Source: an uncultured Clostridia bacterium
GTDB taxonomy: Bacteria > Bacillota > Clostridia > Oscillospirales > Oscillospiraceae
DNA: 47,479 bases
Assembly: GCA_947383645.1 (NCBI GenBank)
Contig: CANDEH010000006.1
Location: 1-47,479 of the forward strand
Direction: 5' to 3'
Below the pieces are notes generated by a model. That model made no database searches, was not told the DNA's origin, and saw only the letters and a list, made by a program, of their open reading frames with translations. A program made the translations under genes and the position numbers. Shown piece after piece: positions 14,635 through 22,274 of the stretch; positions within the stretch are counted from its first letter, which is position 1, and each line of letters begins with the position of its first letter.

Positions 14635-16248
14635 ATGCAAAGAAAAGGCTTTGTCACCGCAGCCGTGGTGGCCGCCGTGCTGGTGATGGCCGTCGCCGTG
14701 GCCCTCAGCGGGGTGGAGACCGTCGCCACCTTCTGGGCCCTGGTGCCCCCCATTGTGGCCATCGGACTGGCCCTCATCACCAAGGAGGTCTACTCCTCGC
14801 TGTTCATCGGCATCACCGTGGGCGGCATCCTGGCCTGCGGCGGCTCCTTCCCCACCGCTGTGGACAACGTGGTCAGCGCCGGCATCATCGCCGCCATCCA
14901 GGACACCGCCGGCATCTTTTTGTTCCTGGTGATTCTGGGCGTCATCGTGGCCCTGGTGAACAAGTCCGGCGGCTCCGCCGCCTTTGGCCGCTGGGCGGAG
15001 AGGAACATCAAGACCCGGGCGGGGGCCCAGCTGGCCACCTTCGCCCTGGGCGTGCTGATCTTCATTGACGACTACTTCAACTGCCTCACCGTGGGCAGCG
15101 TGATGCAGCCGGTGACCGACAGCCACAGGATCTCCCGGGCCAAGCTCAGCTATCTCATCGACGCCACCGCCGCGCCGGTGTGCATGATCGCCCCCATCAG
15201 CTCCTGGGCCGCCGCTGTGTCCTCCTACGCGGAGATTCCCGGCATGAGCGGCATCGAGATCTTCGTCCGGGCGATCCCCTACAACTTCTACTCCCTGCTC
15301 ACCTTCGTGTTCATCATCGCCATCGTGCTGATGAAGGCGGACTACGGTCCCATGGCCCTCCACGAGCGCAACGCCATCGAGAAGGGCGACCTGTTCTCCA
15401 CCGACGAGCGGGTGGATGAGCTGGTGGCTGAGTCCAATCCCAAGGGCCGGGTGATGGATCTGGTGCTCCCGGTGGTGATTCTGGTGATTATCTCCGTCAT
15501 CGGCCTCATTTACATCGGCGGCTTCTTCGGCGTGGATGCCTGGGGCGGCACCGACTGCGCCGGCGACTTCATCGGCGCCTTCGCCAACACCGACGCCGTC
15601 ACCGGTTTGCCCTGGGGCGGGATTATCGCCCTGATTGTCATCATTCTCTACATGATCGCCCGGAAGCTGGTGACCTTTAAGGAGGCCATGGAGTGCGTGC
15701 CCCAGGGCTTTATCGCCATGGTGCCCGCCATCACCATCCTGACCATGGCCGCCTCCCTGAAGAACATCTCCAACGGTCTTCTGGGCTCCGCCAGCTATGT
15801 GGAGGCCCTGATGAACAACGCGGCCCCCGGCCTGGCCCGGTTCCTGCCCGCGGTCATCTTCATCGTGGGGTGCCTTTTGGCCTTCGCCACCGGCACCAGC
15901 TGGGGCACCTTCGGCATCCTGATCCCCATTGTCACCGGGATGTTCGACCCCGCCGATCCCATGATGTTCATCGGCATCTCCGCGTGCCTGGCCGGCGCGG
16001 TGTGCGGCGACCACTGCTCCCCCATCTCCGACACCACCATCATGTCCTCCGCCGGCGCCCGGTGCGTCCACGTGCTCCACGTGTCCACCCAGATCCCCTA
16101 TGCGGTGACGGTGGCGGCCATCAGCTTTATCTGCTACATCATTGCCGGCTTCGTCCAGAGCGCCATCCTGTGCCTGCTCTTAGGTGCGGCGATGATTGTG
16201 GGGTTCCTGTTCTTCATGAAGAAGCGCACGGCTCAGGCTGCGGCGTAA
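14635..16248 (+). CDS. lysW: NhaC-family transporter, predicted lysine uptake
   Basis: 537 residues with about 11-12 membrane helices. The family is NhaC (Na+/H+ antiporter superfamily): characteristic stretches include ALVNKSGGSAAFGRWAE, FIDDYFNCLTVGSVMQPVTD, ATGTSWGTFGILIPI and CGDHCSPISDTTIMSSAGA. NhaC members under L-box control were described as candidate lysine transporters (LysW), and the intact lysine riboswitch directly upstream argues for lysine import rather than sodium homeostasis; the symbol rests on that inference. ATG 14635 has TAGGAGGA 10 nt upstream. Single-gene unit ending in the terminator at 16317. Confidence 0.88.
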   Translation: MQRKGFVTAAVVAAVLVMAVAVALSGVETVATFWALVPPIVAIGLALITKEVYSSLFIGITVGGILACGGSFPTAVDNVVSAGIIAAIQDTAGIFLFLVILGVIVALVNKSGGSAAFGRWAERNIKTRAGAQLATFALGVLIFIDDYFNCLTVGSVMQPVTDSHRISRAKLSYLIDATAAPVCMIAPISSWAAAVSSYAEIPGMSGIEIFVRAIPYNFYSLLTFVFIIAIVLMKADYGPMALHERNAIEKGDLFSTDERVDELVAESNPKGRVMDLVLPVVILVIISVIGLIYIGGFFGVDAWGGTDCAGDFIGAFANTDAVTGLPWGGIIALIVIILYMIARKLVTFKEAMECVPQGFIAMVPAITILTMAASLKNISNGLLGSASYVEALMNNAAPGLARFLPAVIFIVGCLLAFATGTSWGTFGILIPIVTGMFDPADPMMFIGISACLAGAVCGDHCSPISDTTIMSSAGARCVHVLHVSTQIPYAVTVAAISFICYIIAGFVQSAILCLLLGAAMIVGFLFFMKKRTAQAAA

Positions 16249-16316
16249 GAGTACGTATCCGGGTATCCTCCGGGACCCGCTCTTCTGAGAGAGTGCGTGG
16301 AAGAGATGCCTGCAAA

Positions 16317-16355
16317 ATACCCGCCGAAAGAATCCTCTTTCGGCGGGTATCTTTT
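16317..16355 (+). terminator. Terminator after the lysine transporter
   Basis: A 14-bp perfect stem (ATACCCGCCGAAAG, 16317-16330 with 16337-16350) followed by CTTTT. Confidence 0.8.
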
Positions 16356-16436
16356 GCCGCGCAGTCTTGACAGCCGGGGTGTGCGGAGGGGCGGTTTTCC
16401 GCCGGGGGGATCTGGTTGCAGAGAGGAAAATTTTCG

Positions 16437-16465
16437 TGGCATTTCTTTCCCGGCTCTGCTATAAT
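16437..16465 (+). promoter_or_regulatory. Sigma-A promoter for the sugar-phosphate operon
   Basis: Perfect TATAAT (16460-16465) with a weak -35 (TGGCAT) at 17 nt. It lies 33 nt upstream of the Rpe-like start. Confidence 0.6.
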
Positions 16466-16497
16466 AGAAGTCACCTACACGATAAGGAGAGATAACC

Positions 16498-17187
16498 ATG
16501 ATTTGGAAAGAACAGTGCATCCTCTCCCCCTCTCTGATCTCCTGCTGCGACATGTGCCGGCTGGGGGAGTCGGTGCGGGCCCTGGAGGCGGCGGGAATCG
16601 GTATGCTCCATGTGGACATCCTGGACGGCCACTTCAGCCCCAGCATGCCCCTGGGGCTGGATGCGGTCCGGGCCCTGCGGAAGGTGTCCGGGATGGCCTT
16701 TGACGTCCACCTGATGGCCACCGAGCACGACTACTTCATCTCCGAGCTTCTGGACATCGGCGTGGACCAGATCGTGTTCCACGGCGAGATGGAGCCCCAT
16801 ATTGACAACCGGCTGAATATGATCCACGCCGCCGGAGTCCGGGCCGGGGTGGCCCTCAAGCCCGCCACGCCCCTCTCCACCCTGGACTATGTGCTGGAGA
16901 AGTGCGACACCGTACTCCTCATGCTGATTAATCCCGGCTACGCCAGCAGCAGGGCGGAGGGGCAGGTGCCCTACGGCGGGCGGAAGATCCGGGAGCTGGC
17001 CGGCCTGATCCGGCAGCGGGGGCTGCCCACACTGGTGGAGATCGACGGGCGTATCTCCAGGGAGAATATGCGCGACTACATCGACGATGTGAATATCTTT
17101 GTGGCGGGCAGCACCTGTATTGACAGGGACAATTTGCTGGAGAGCGCCAGGGCCCTGGGGGAGTACCGGGCGGCGCTTTTGCAGTGA
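16498..17187 (+). CDS. Ribulose-phosphate 3-epimerase family protein
   Basis: 229 residues, TIM-barrel ketose-phosphate 3-epimerase. Metal and catalytic motifs are LHVDILDGHFSPSMPLG (His, Asp), FDVHLMA (His) and VEIDGRI (Asp). The phosphate-binding loops are less canonical: LINPGYASSRAEGQ replaces the usual MTVNPGFGGQ, and EIDGRI replaces VDGGI. With an HxlB-like isomerase next to it the substrate may be allulose 6-phosphate or another ketose phosphate rather than ribulose 5-phosphate; this is inference. ATG 16498 has AAGGAGA upstream. The TGA stop lies inside the terminal repeat of the element at 17185. Confidence 0.85.
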   Translation: MIWKEQCILSPSLISCCDMCRLGESVRALEAAGIGMLHVDILDGHFSPSMPLGLDAVRALRKVSGMAFDVHLMATEHDYFISELLDIGVDQIVFHGEMEPHIDNRLNMIHAAGVRAGVALKPATPLSTLDYVLEKCDTVLLMLINPGYASSRAEGQVPYGGRKIRELAGLIRQRGLPTLVEIDGRISRENMRDYIDDVNIFVAGSTCIDRDNLLESARALGEYRAALLQ

Positions 17188-17350
17188 GAAGCTGTACCAA
17201 TAGCCTCAGCAGGGGGCTTCGCGTCTGAAATCACCGCAGACCGCGTTAGAAAATTTTGAAATACACAGCGTATTTCCGCAATTTTTTGCCTTGTCCGCGG
17301 CAATTTCAGCCGGCAAATCCGCATACTTCGGCTATTGGTGCAGCTTCTGA
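17185..17350. repeat. MITE-like inverted-terminal-repeat element (166 bp)
   Basis: Ends TGAGAAGCTGTACCAATAGC (from 17185) and GGCTATTGGTGCAGCTTCTG (to 17349) form a roughly 21-bp inverted repeat with two mismatches. The interior TTGAAATACACAGCGTATTT and TTTGCCTTGTCC matches the 5124 element. It fills the gap between the epimerase and isomerase genes and contributes the epimerase stop codon. Confidence 0.8.
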
Positions 17351-17381
17351 GAATTTTCACTGAGAGAAAAGGAGGATCACG

Positions 17382-17951
17382 ATGGGAAAGGATATGACAT
17401 TTGCTGAGGGCCGGGAGCTGGTGCTGGCGGAGCTGCGCACCTCTCTGGACAGCATTGACAGCGCCCAGGTGGAGCAGCTGATGGAGGCGGTGCTCTCCGC
17501 CAGAAAGGTGTTTTTTGTGGGCGTGGGCCGGGTGCTGCTGTCCCTGCAGGCCATCGCCAAGCGGTGGGCCCATCTGGGTATCGACACGCACTTTGTGGGG
17601 GAGATCACCGAGCCGGCCATCACCGGGGAGGACCTTCTGATTGTGGGCAGCGGCAGCGGCACCACGCTCTTTCCCGCGGGGATCGCCCAGAAGGCCCACA
17701 AGGTCGGGGCGAAGGTGGTCCATATCGGATCCAACCCCAACAGCGGCTTAAAGGACATCGCCGCCTTTATGGTGCGTATTCCGGTGCGGACCAAGTACTA
17801 TCTGGAGGACGAGATTGACTCCGACCAGCCCATGACCTCCCTCTTTGAGCAGACGCTGCTGCTGCTGGGGGACATTGTGGCCAAGATGATGATTGAGCGG
17901 AAGGAACTGGACATGAAGGCACTGTGGCAGTACCACGCCAACCTGGAGTAA
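17382..17951 (+). CDS. SIS-domain sugar isomerase, HxlB-like
   Basis: 189 residues, the size of 6-phospho-3-hexuloisomerase (HxlB), which interconverts 3-hexulose 6-phosphate and fructose 6-phosphate. The SIS fold is seen in VFFVGVGRVLLSLQAIAKRWAHLG, the THFVGEITEPAITGEDLLIVGSGSGTT phosphosugar-binding loop, and the C-terminal MTSLFEQTLLLLGDIVAKMMIE helix. HxlA is not adjacent, and the Rpe-like protein cannot be equated with HxlA, so the exact substrate is open. AAAGGAGG precedes ATG 17382. Second gene of the four-gene sugar operon; the stop is 5 nt before the next ATG. Confidence 0.82.
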   Translation: MGKDMTFAEGRELVLAELRTSLDSIDSAQVEQLMEAVLSARKVFFVGVGRVLLSLQAIAKRWAHLGIDTHFVGEITEPAITGEDLLIVGSGSGTTLFPAGIAQKAHKVGAKVVHIGSNPNSGLKDIAAFMVRIPVRTKYYLEDEIDSDQPMTSLFEQTLLLLGDIVAKMMIERKELDMKALWQYHANLE

Positions 17952-17956
17952 GCGCC

Positions 17957-19009
17957 ATGAGAAGAGACGAGATTCTGCGCCATGTGGGCAGTATGCAGCA
18001 GGTGGCCTGCGTCCGTCGGCTGACCTTCGGCGACGGGCGGGCCCGGGGGCTGGAGGCTGTGGAGGTGAAGAACGGCCCCCTGCGCTACACCGTGATGGCG
18101 GACAAGTGCCTGGATATCTGTGAGCTCAGCTACAAAGGGCTGAACATCAGCTTCCTCTCCAAGCCGGGTCTCAACGGCCGCAACCCCTTTGACACCCACG
18201 GAGCCGAGGCCCAGCGGAGCATTATGGGGGGACTGTTCTTCACCTGCGGGCTGGAGAACATCTGCGCGCCCTATACCGGCGGGGACGGGAAGGAGTACCC
18301 CATGCACGGACGCCTGCGCACCACCCCGGCGGAGCACCTCAGCGCCGACGCCGCCTGGCAGGGGGAGGACTACGTCCTCACCGTCAGCGGCGAGATGCGG
18401 GAGGCGGAGCTCTTCGGGGAGAACCTGGTGCTCCGGCGCACCATCACCTCCCGGTACGGGGAGAGCGAGATCCGCCTGGTGGACGAGGTCTGTAACGAGG
18501 GGTTCCGCGCGGAGCCCATGATGCTGATGTACCACTGCAATATGGGCTTTCCCTTCCTCCGGGAGGGGACGCGGCTGATTCTGCCCACAGAGCAGGTAAC
18601 GCCCCGGGACCAGGCGTCCGCCGGACACAGAGAGGGCTGGGCCGTCATGGACGCGCCCCGGGACAACGAGCCGGAGTATGTGTTCCTCCACCAACTGAGA
18701 GCGGACGGGGACGGCAGCACCTTCGCCGCCGTGGTGGACGATGAGAGTGAGATCGCCTTTGAGCTGTGCTTCAACCGGCGGCAGATGCCCTACTTTATGG
18801 AGTGGAAGTCCACCGCCAGCGGGGACTATGTGATCGGGCTGGAGCCCTCCAACTCCGCTGTCTACGGCCGGGGCTACCACGAGGAGCGGGGGGATCTGCA
18901 CCTGCTGCCGGCCCAGAGCGGGGAGCGGGTGGAGCTGATCTTCCGCGTCCACGAGGGGGCGGAGGCCATAGAAGAGCTGGAGAAGAGGTGCAGGAATCTG
19001 TTGGGATAG
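17957..19009 (+). CDS. DUF4432 / aldose 1-epimerase-like protein
   Basis: 350 residues with the beta-sandwich galactose-mutarotase-like signature of the DUF4432 group: VKNGPLRYTVMADKCLDICELSYKG near the N-terminus, FFTCGLENICAPY, YPMHGRLRTTPAE (His), EVCNEGFRAEPMMLMYHCNMGFP (His) and YVIGLEPSNSAVYGRG. Members are thought to act on sugars or sugar phosphates; activity unproven. ATG 17957 is preceded by GGAG 8 nt away, inside the preceding gene's end. Co-transcribed with the Rpe-like and HxlB-like genes. Confidence 0.82.
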   Translation: MRRDEILRHVGSMQQVACVRRLTFGDGRARGLEAVEVKNGPLRYTVMADKCLDICELSYKGLNISFLSKPGLNGRNPFDTHGAEAQRSIMGGLFFTCGLENICAPYTGGDGKEYPMHGRLRTTPAEHLSADAAWQGEDYVLTVSGEMREAELFGENLVLRRTITSRYGESEIRLVDEVCNEGFRAEPMMLMYHCNMGFPFLREGTRLILPTEQVTPRDQASAGHREGWAVMDAPRDNEPEYVFLHQLRADGDGSTFAAVVDDESEIAFELCFNRRQMPYFMEWKSTASGDYVIGLEPSNSAVYGRGYHEERGDLHLLPAQSGERVELIFRVHEGAEAIEELEKRCRNLLG

Positions 19010-19028
19010 ACGGAAAAAGGAGGAGACT

Positions 19029-19643
19029 ATGGAACTGATTTGGCGGGGACATTCCTGCTTTGTGCTGCGGATCGGCAGCTTTCGGCTGATGCTGGACCCC
19101 TATAAGGAGGTCCCCGGCCTGCCCGACATCGCCGGGGACACCGTGGACGCGGTGCTGTGCAGTCACGGCCACCGGGACCACAGCTACACCGACGCGCTGC
19201 ATATTTTAGGCGGAGCGGCGCCCTTCGGGTGCGAGCGGATTGCCACCTTCCACGACGGGGAGGGCGGGGCTCTGCGGGGCGTCAACACCGTCCACCGCCT
19301 GACGGCGGAGGGGCTCACCGTGGTGCACCTGGGCGATCTGGGGCACCGGCTCACAGACGAGCAGCTTGCGGCTGTCGCCCCCTGCGATGTGCTGCTGCTG
19401 CCGGTGGGGGGCACCTACACCGTGGACCCCCGGCAGGCCAAGGCGGTGATGGAGCAGATCCGTCCCCGCGTCACGGTGCCCATGCACTACCGGGACGGGG
19501 AGCGGGGCTATGAGGTCCTGGAGCCGGTGGAGGCGTTTTTGTCCCAGTTCCCGGCGGAGCTGGTGCGCCGGTACGAGAGCAATACCCTGGCGCTGACGCC
19601 GGACATGCCCAGACAGATAGCAGTTTTGCAGTACCGGGGATAA
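19029..19643 (+). CDS. Metallo-beta-lactamase-fold hydrolase
   Basis: 204 residues of the small MBL-fold subgroup related to UlaG (beta_lactamase_lipid-type). The metal motif is CSHGHRDHSYTD (HxHxDH as HGHRDH), followed by VHLGDLGHRLT and VTVPMHY for the remaining ligands. Opening MELIWRGHSCFVLRIGSFRLMLDPY is typical. The substrate is unknown; UlaG proper is a lactonase for ascorbate 6-phosphate, and the sugar-phosphate neighbours make a lactone or sugar-phosphate substrate worth considering. AAAGGAGGAG lies upstream of ATG 19029. Last gene of the operon, with a terminator straight after the stop. Confidence 0.85.
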   Translation: MELIWRGHSCFVLRIGSFRLMLDPYKEVPGLPDIAGDTVDAVLCSHGHRDHSYTDALHILGGAAPFGCERIATFHDGEGGALRGVNTVHRLTAEGLTVVHLGDLGHRLTDEQLAAVAPCDVLLLPVGGTYTVDPRQAKAVMEQIRPRVTVPMHYRDGERGYEVLEPVEAFLSQFPAELVRRYESNTLALTPDMPRQIAVLQYRG

Positions 19644-19686
19644 TCGGAAACAGCGGAGCTGAAAAAGCTCCGCTGTTTCCGATTAT
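19640..19686 (+). terminator. Terminator of the sugar-phosphate operon
   Basis: A perfect 21-bp stem (19640-19660 with 19666-19686, core AACAGCGGAGCT) with a GAAAA loop. It includes the stop codon and abuts repeat copy C. Confidence 0.75.
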
Positions 19687-19850
19687 CAAAAAATCCGGCA
19701 GAGTAGGTTGGCGGTAAGGAGGATAGTGTGAAAGGAACCCAAGAGGGGTTCCTTTCGCGTTAAATCGCCCGCCGCAGCGACAAATTTCGGCCCTTGGGCC
19801 GAAATTTGCTTTCAGCCTGTCAAAAAACCAACGGTTTTTTGACAGGCTGA
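19685..19850 (+). repeat. Three-hairpin repeat element, copy C
   Basis: Best-formed copy. Hairpin 1 at 19731-19755 (AAAGGAACCC stem), hairpin 2 at 19781-19808 (CAAATTTCGGCCC arms), hairpin 3 at 19812-19850 (TCAGCCTGTCAAAAAACC arms). Confidence 0.9.
19728..19763 (+). other. Putative 11-codon micro-ORF in repeat copy C
   Basis: GTG at 19728 follows AAGGAGG with a 5-nt spacer and reads MKGTQEGFLSR then TAA. The same frame with the same residues occurs at 41067-41102 and, on the minus strand, 45797-45762; copy B lacks the stop. Translation is not shown; the coding bases coincide with the invariant hairpin 1. Confidence 0.3.
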
Positions 19851-19939
19851 AAAAGCTCCGCTGTTTTACTGTTCCTGTATAGGATTTCCCCCTGCTGGCA
19901 TATACTCTCTTGACAAAAATCCGAAGAGGGGGAACGGCG

Positions 19940-20482
19940 ATGTCCATATTACTGACACGGCGGCTGCGGCGGTGGGAGCTGGCGGGATTTCTCGTGGCGG
20001 GACTGCTGGGACCGCTGCTGCACTTCGTCTACCAATGGAGCGGGGAGAATCGGCTGGCCGCCGCCTTCTCCGCCGTTAACGAGTCGGTTTGGGAGCACAT
20101 GAAGATCCTGTTTTTCCCGCTGTTCCTCGTGGCGCTGGCGGAGATGGTGGTTTTTACCCAGCGGTATCGAAATTTTCTGGCGGTGAAGTTCGTGTCGGTC
20201 ATGGCGGGCGTGCTGCTGATGCCGGTGCTCTACTACACCTACACCGGCGTGTGGGGGCGGGGGTGTCTGGCGGGAGACATTGCGATTTTCTACCTCTGCG
20301 CCGCCGTGTCCCAGCTGATTAGCTGCCGCCTTCTGGAGCGGGGCCGGCTGGGCGGCGGCGGCCGGCAGGTGGCGGGGCTGTTCGGACTGTGGGCGGCAGC
20401 CTTTCTCTTTATGTACTGTACCTACCACCCGCCGGTACTGGCCATCTTCCGCGATCCGGTGACAGGACGGTTCGGCCTGTGA
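19940..20482 (+). CDS. DUF6512-type integral membrane protein
   Basis: 180 residues with about five hydrophobic segments. The stretch FSAVNESVWEHMKILFFPLF is the family hallmark I recall for DUF6512. Start ATG 19940 with GAGGGGGA upstream; an in-frame upstream ATG at 19910 has no better site. Function unknown. It stands alone between repeat copy C and the recombinase region. Confidence 0.75.
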   Translation: MSILLTRRLRRWELAGFLVAGLLGPLLHFVYQWSGENRLAAAFSAVNESVWEHMKILFFPLFLVALAEMVVFTQRYRNFLAVKFVSVMAGVLLMPVLYYTYTGVWGRGCLAGDIAIFYLCAAVSQLISCRLLERGRLGGGGRQVAGLFGLWAAAFLFMYCTYHPPVLAIFRDPVTGRFGL

Positions 20483-20535
20483 GGGGGGCAGGGAAGAGCT
20501 GTCCCGGCGGGGGACTGCGGCAGAAAACGGGGGAC

Positions 20536-20582
20536 ACGGGGACGCCGGCGCATGGCGGCTCTTCGTGTCCGCTGTTTTTTTG
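20536..20582 (+). terminator. Probable terminator after DUF6512 gene
   Basis: An imperfect hairpin (GGACAC ... GTGTCC closing pairs with an inner GCCG/CGGC stem) followed by a run of seven T residues ending near 20581. Confidence 0.45.
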
Positions 20583-20669
20583 CAGTTTTTTCAAAAAAGG
20601 TGGGTAAAAGCAGAGGAAATGAGGTATAGTTGAAGTGCTTGGGAGGCGGTGAGAAGGAGGGGGGATAGA

Positions 20670-20732
20670 ATGGAACTGCAACGGAGAGAGCGCAGACGGA
20701 CCGGCATTCGCCGGGGACGGCAGCGAGGTTGA
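20670..20732 (+). CDS. Putative 20-residue arginine-rich peptide
   Basis: ATG 20670 sits 8 nt after AAGGAGG and reads MELQRRERRRTGIRRGRQRG then TGA, about half Arg. It is upstream of the recombinase gene in the otherwise empty 368-nt region 20483-20850, after a possible -10 (TATAGT, 20625-20630). It could be a leader peptide or chance; no homologue is recognised. Confidence 0.3.
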   Translation: MELQRRERRRTGIRRGRQRG

Positions 20733-20850
20733 TCCATTCAGTCCGCCGGATTTTACCGATTTTCAAGTGCTTCGGCTATGAAACAGGGCGAGGCATATGA
20801 AAGGCCCGCGCCCCACTCTGAAGCGGGCTCCAGAGCAAGGGAGTTTTACC

Positions 20851-21465
20851 ATGTCGAGGGAGAGGATGTACGGGTACGCGCGGGTTTCCGCGCAGGAGCA
20901 GAATGCGGAGCGCCAGTTGATCGCCATGCGGGAGTTCGGCGTGGCGGAGGAGTTTATTGTCGTGGAGAAGCAGTCCGGCAAGGACTTCAAGCGCCCCCGC
21001 TACCGCGCCATGCTGCGGCAGATGCATGCCGGGGACGTGCTGGTAATCAAGAGCATCGACCGTCTGGGGCGCAACTACACCGAGATTCTGGAGCAGTGGG
21101 GTACCCTGACCAAGAGGCGGAAGATCGCTATTGTGGTGCTGGACATGCCCCTCCTGGATACCCGGCAGGGCCGGGACCTCACCGGGACCCTGATCGCAGA
21201 CATTGTTTTGCAGCTGCTGAGCTATGTGGCCCAGACCGAGCGGGAGAACATCCGCCAGCGCCAGGCGGAGGGCATTGCCGCCGCCCTGGCCCGGGGCGTC
21301 CGCTTTGGCCCGGACCGGATGCTGCTGCCCGAGGAGTTTGGCTACTTCGCCGAGCTGTGGCGAAAGGGGAGCATCTCCTCCCGTCAGGCGGCGGAGGAGC
21401 TGGGCATGTCCTACCAGACCTTCCTCCGCCGCGCCAAGGAGATGACTGCCGATACGTTTTCTTAG
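20851..21465 (+). CDS. Small serine recombinase (resolvase/invertase family)
   Basis: 204 residues. The N-terminal catalytic domain has YGYARVSAQEQNAERQL with the nucleophilic Ser, then IKSIDRLGRNYTEI (family Arg residues) and QTERENIRQRQAEGIAAA at the long helix. The C-terminal about 45 residues (SISSRQAAEELGMSYQTFLRRAKE) form the helix-turn-helix. This is the compact resolvase/DNA-invertase class, not a large serine integrase. ATG 20851 has AAGGGAG upstream. No transposase, inverted crossover sites or invertible segment could be identified nearby, so its target is unknown. Confidence 0.9.
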   Translation: MSRERMYGYARVSAQEQNAERQLIAMREFGVAEEFIVVEKQSGKDFKRPRYRAMLRQMHAGDVLVIKSIDRLGRNYTEILEQWGTLTKRRKIAIVVLDMPLLDTRQGRDLTGTLIADIVLQLLSYVAQTERENIRQRQAEGIAAALARGVRFGPDRMLLPEEFGYFAELWRKGSISSRQAAEELGMSYQTFLRRAKEMTADTFS

Positions 21466-21661
21466 TTGGGCGGCCTCCGCACGCAGCCTTGCGGCAAAAA
21501 TGGCCGCTTTCTGCCCTGGCCACCCGCTTTTGCCCTTCCGGGAAGACACGTTGCGCGGGACAGAAACCAGGCCCCGGACGTTCCCCGCAGAGGAGACCGT
21601 CCGGGACCCGGGTGCGGCGCGCAGTAGAGGCGGTATTCCTCCAGTGCGGCGCGCGGCGCTG

Positions 21662-22204
21662 TTACCCCTCCATGTGCTTTCCAAGAAAAGCGGCGATGGT
21701 CTGGGCCAGCTTATACTCGGTCTCGCCGGTGGGCTTGCTCTCGCCGTCGCTGACAAAGAGGACCAGCCCTAAGGCGTCGCCCTCGGAGATGATGGGGGCG
21801 GCCACGGCGGCGCAGTACTTGTCGCCGGTGTCGGTGACGAAGATGCACCGCTCTCCGGGCTGCTGCTGGTAGATCTTGCGGTCCTCCATGATCTGCTCCA
21901 GCTCGCTGCTCAGGCGCTTGCCCAGGAGATCCCGCTTGCCGCCGCCGGCCACGGCGATAACGGTGTCCCGGTCGGTGACGGCGGCCAGGGAGCCGGTGCT
22001 TTTGCTCAGAGTTTCGCAGAACTGGGCGGCAAAGTCATCCAGGCCCCCCATGAGGGAGTACTTCTTAAAGATCACCTCGCCGTCCCGGCTGGTGTAAATC
22101 TCCAGCGGGTCGCCCTCGCGGATACGCATGGTGCGCCGGATCTCCTTGGGGATCACCACCCGCCCGAGGTCGTCGATGCGGCGCACGATTCCGGTTGCTT
22201 TCAT
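21662..22204 (-). CDS. spoVT: Stage V sporulation protein T
   Basis: 180 residues, full length for SpoVT, a forespore transcription factor that modulates sigma-G genes. The N-terminal AbrB/SpoVT swapped-hairpin DNA-binding domain is MKATGIVRRIDDLGRVVIPKEIRR...; the C-terminal part (about 60-180) is the GAF-like sensor domain (FVTDTGDKYCAAVAAPI). ATG 22204 has GGAGGAAG upstream; the open frame to 22258 is not used. The presence of an intact spoVT indicates an endospore former. A possible sigma-G promoter lies at 22275-22304. Confidence 0.95.
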   Translation of the reverse strand: MKATGIVRRIDDLGRVVIPKEIRRTMRIREGDPLEIYTSRDGEVIFKKYSLMGGLDDFAAQFCETLSKSTGSLAAVTDRDTVIAVAGGGKRDLLGKRLSSELEQIMEDRKIYQQQPGERCIFVTDTGDKYCAAVAAPIISEGDALGLVLFVSDGESKPTGETEYKLAQTIAAFLGKHMEG

Positions 22205-22274
22205 ACTTTTCTTCCTCCTGCCTTTGGTCAGCCGCACAGGAACAGGGGCGGCTGCCAAATTTCTATGACGCCGT

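Noticed and set aside
14536..16080. 514-codon minus-strand frame opposite the lysine transporter
   Set aside because: His/Gly/Asp-biased shadow frame; the plus strand encodes an obvious membrane transporter with ribosome binding site and riboswitch.
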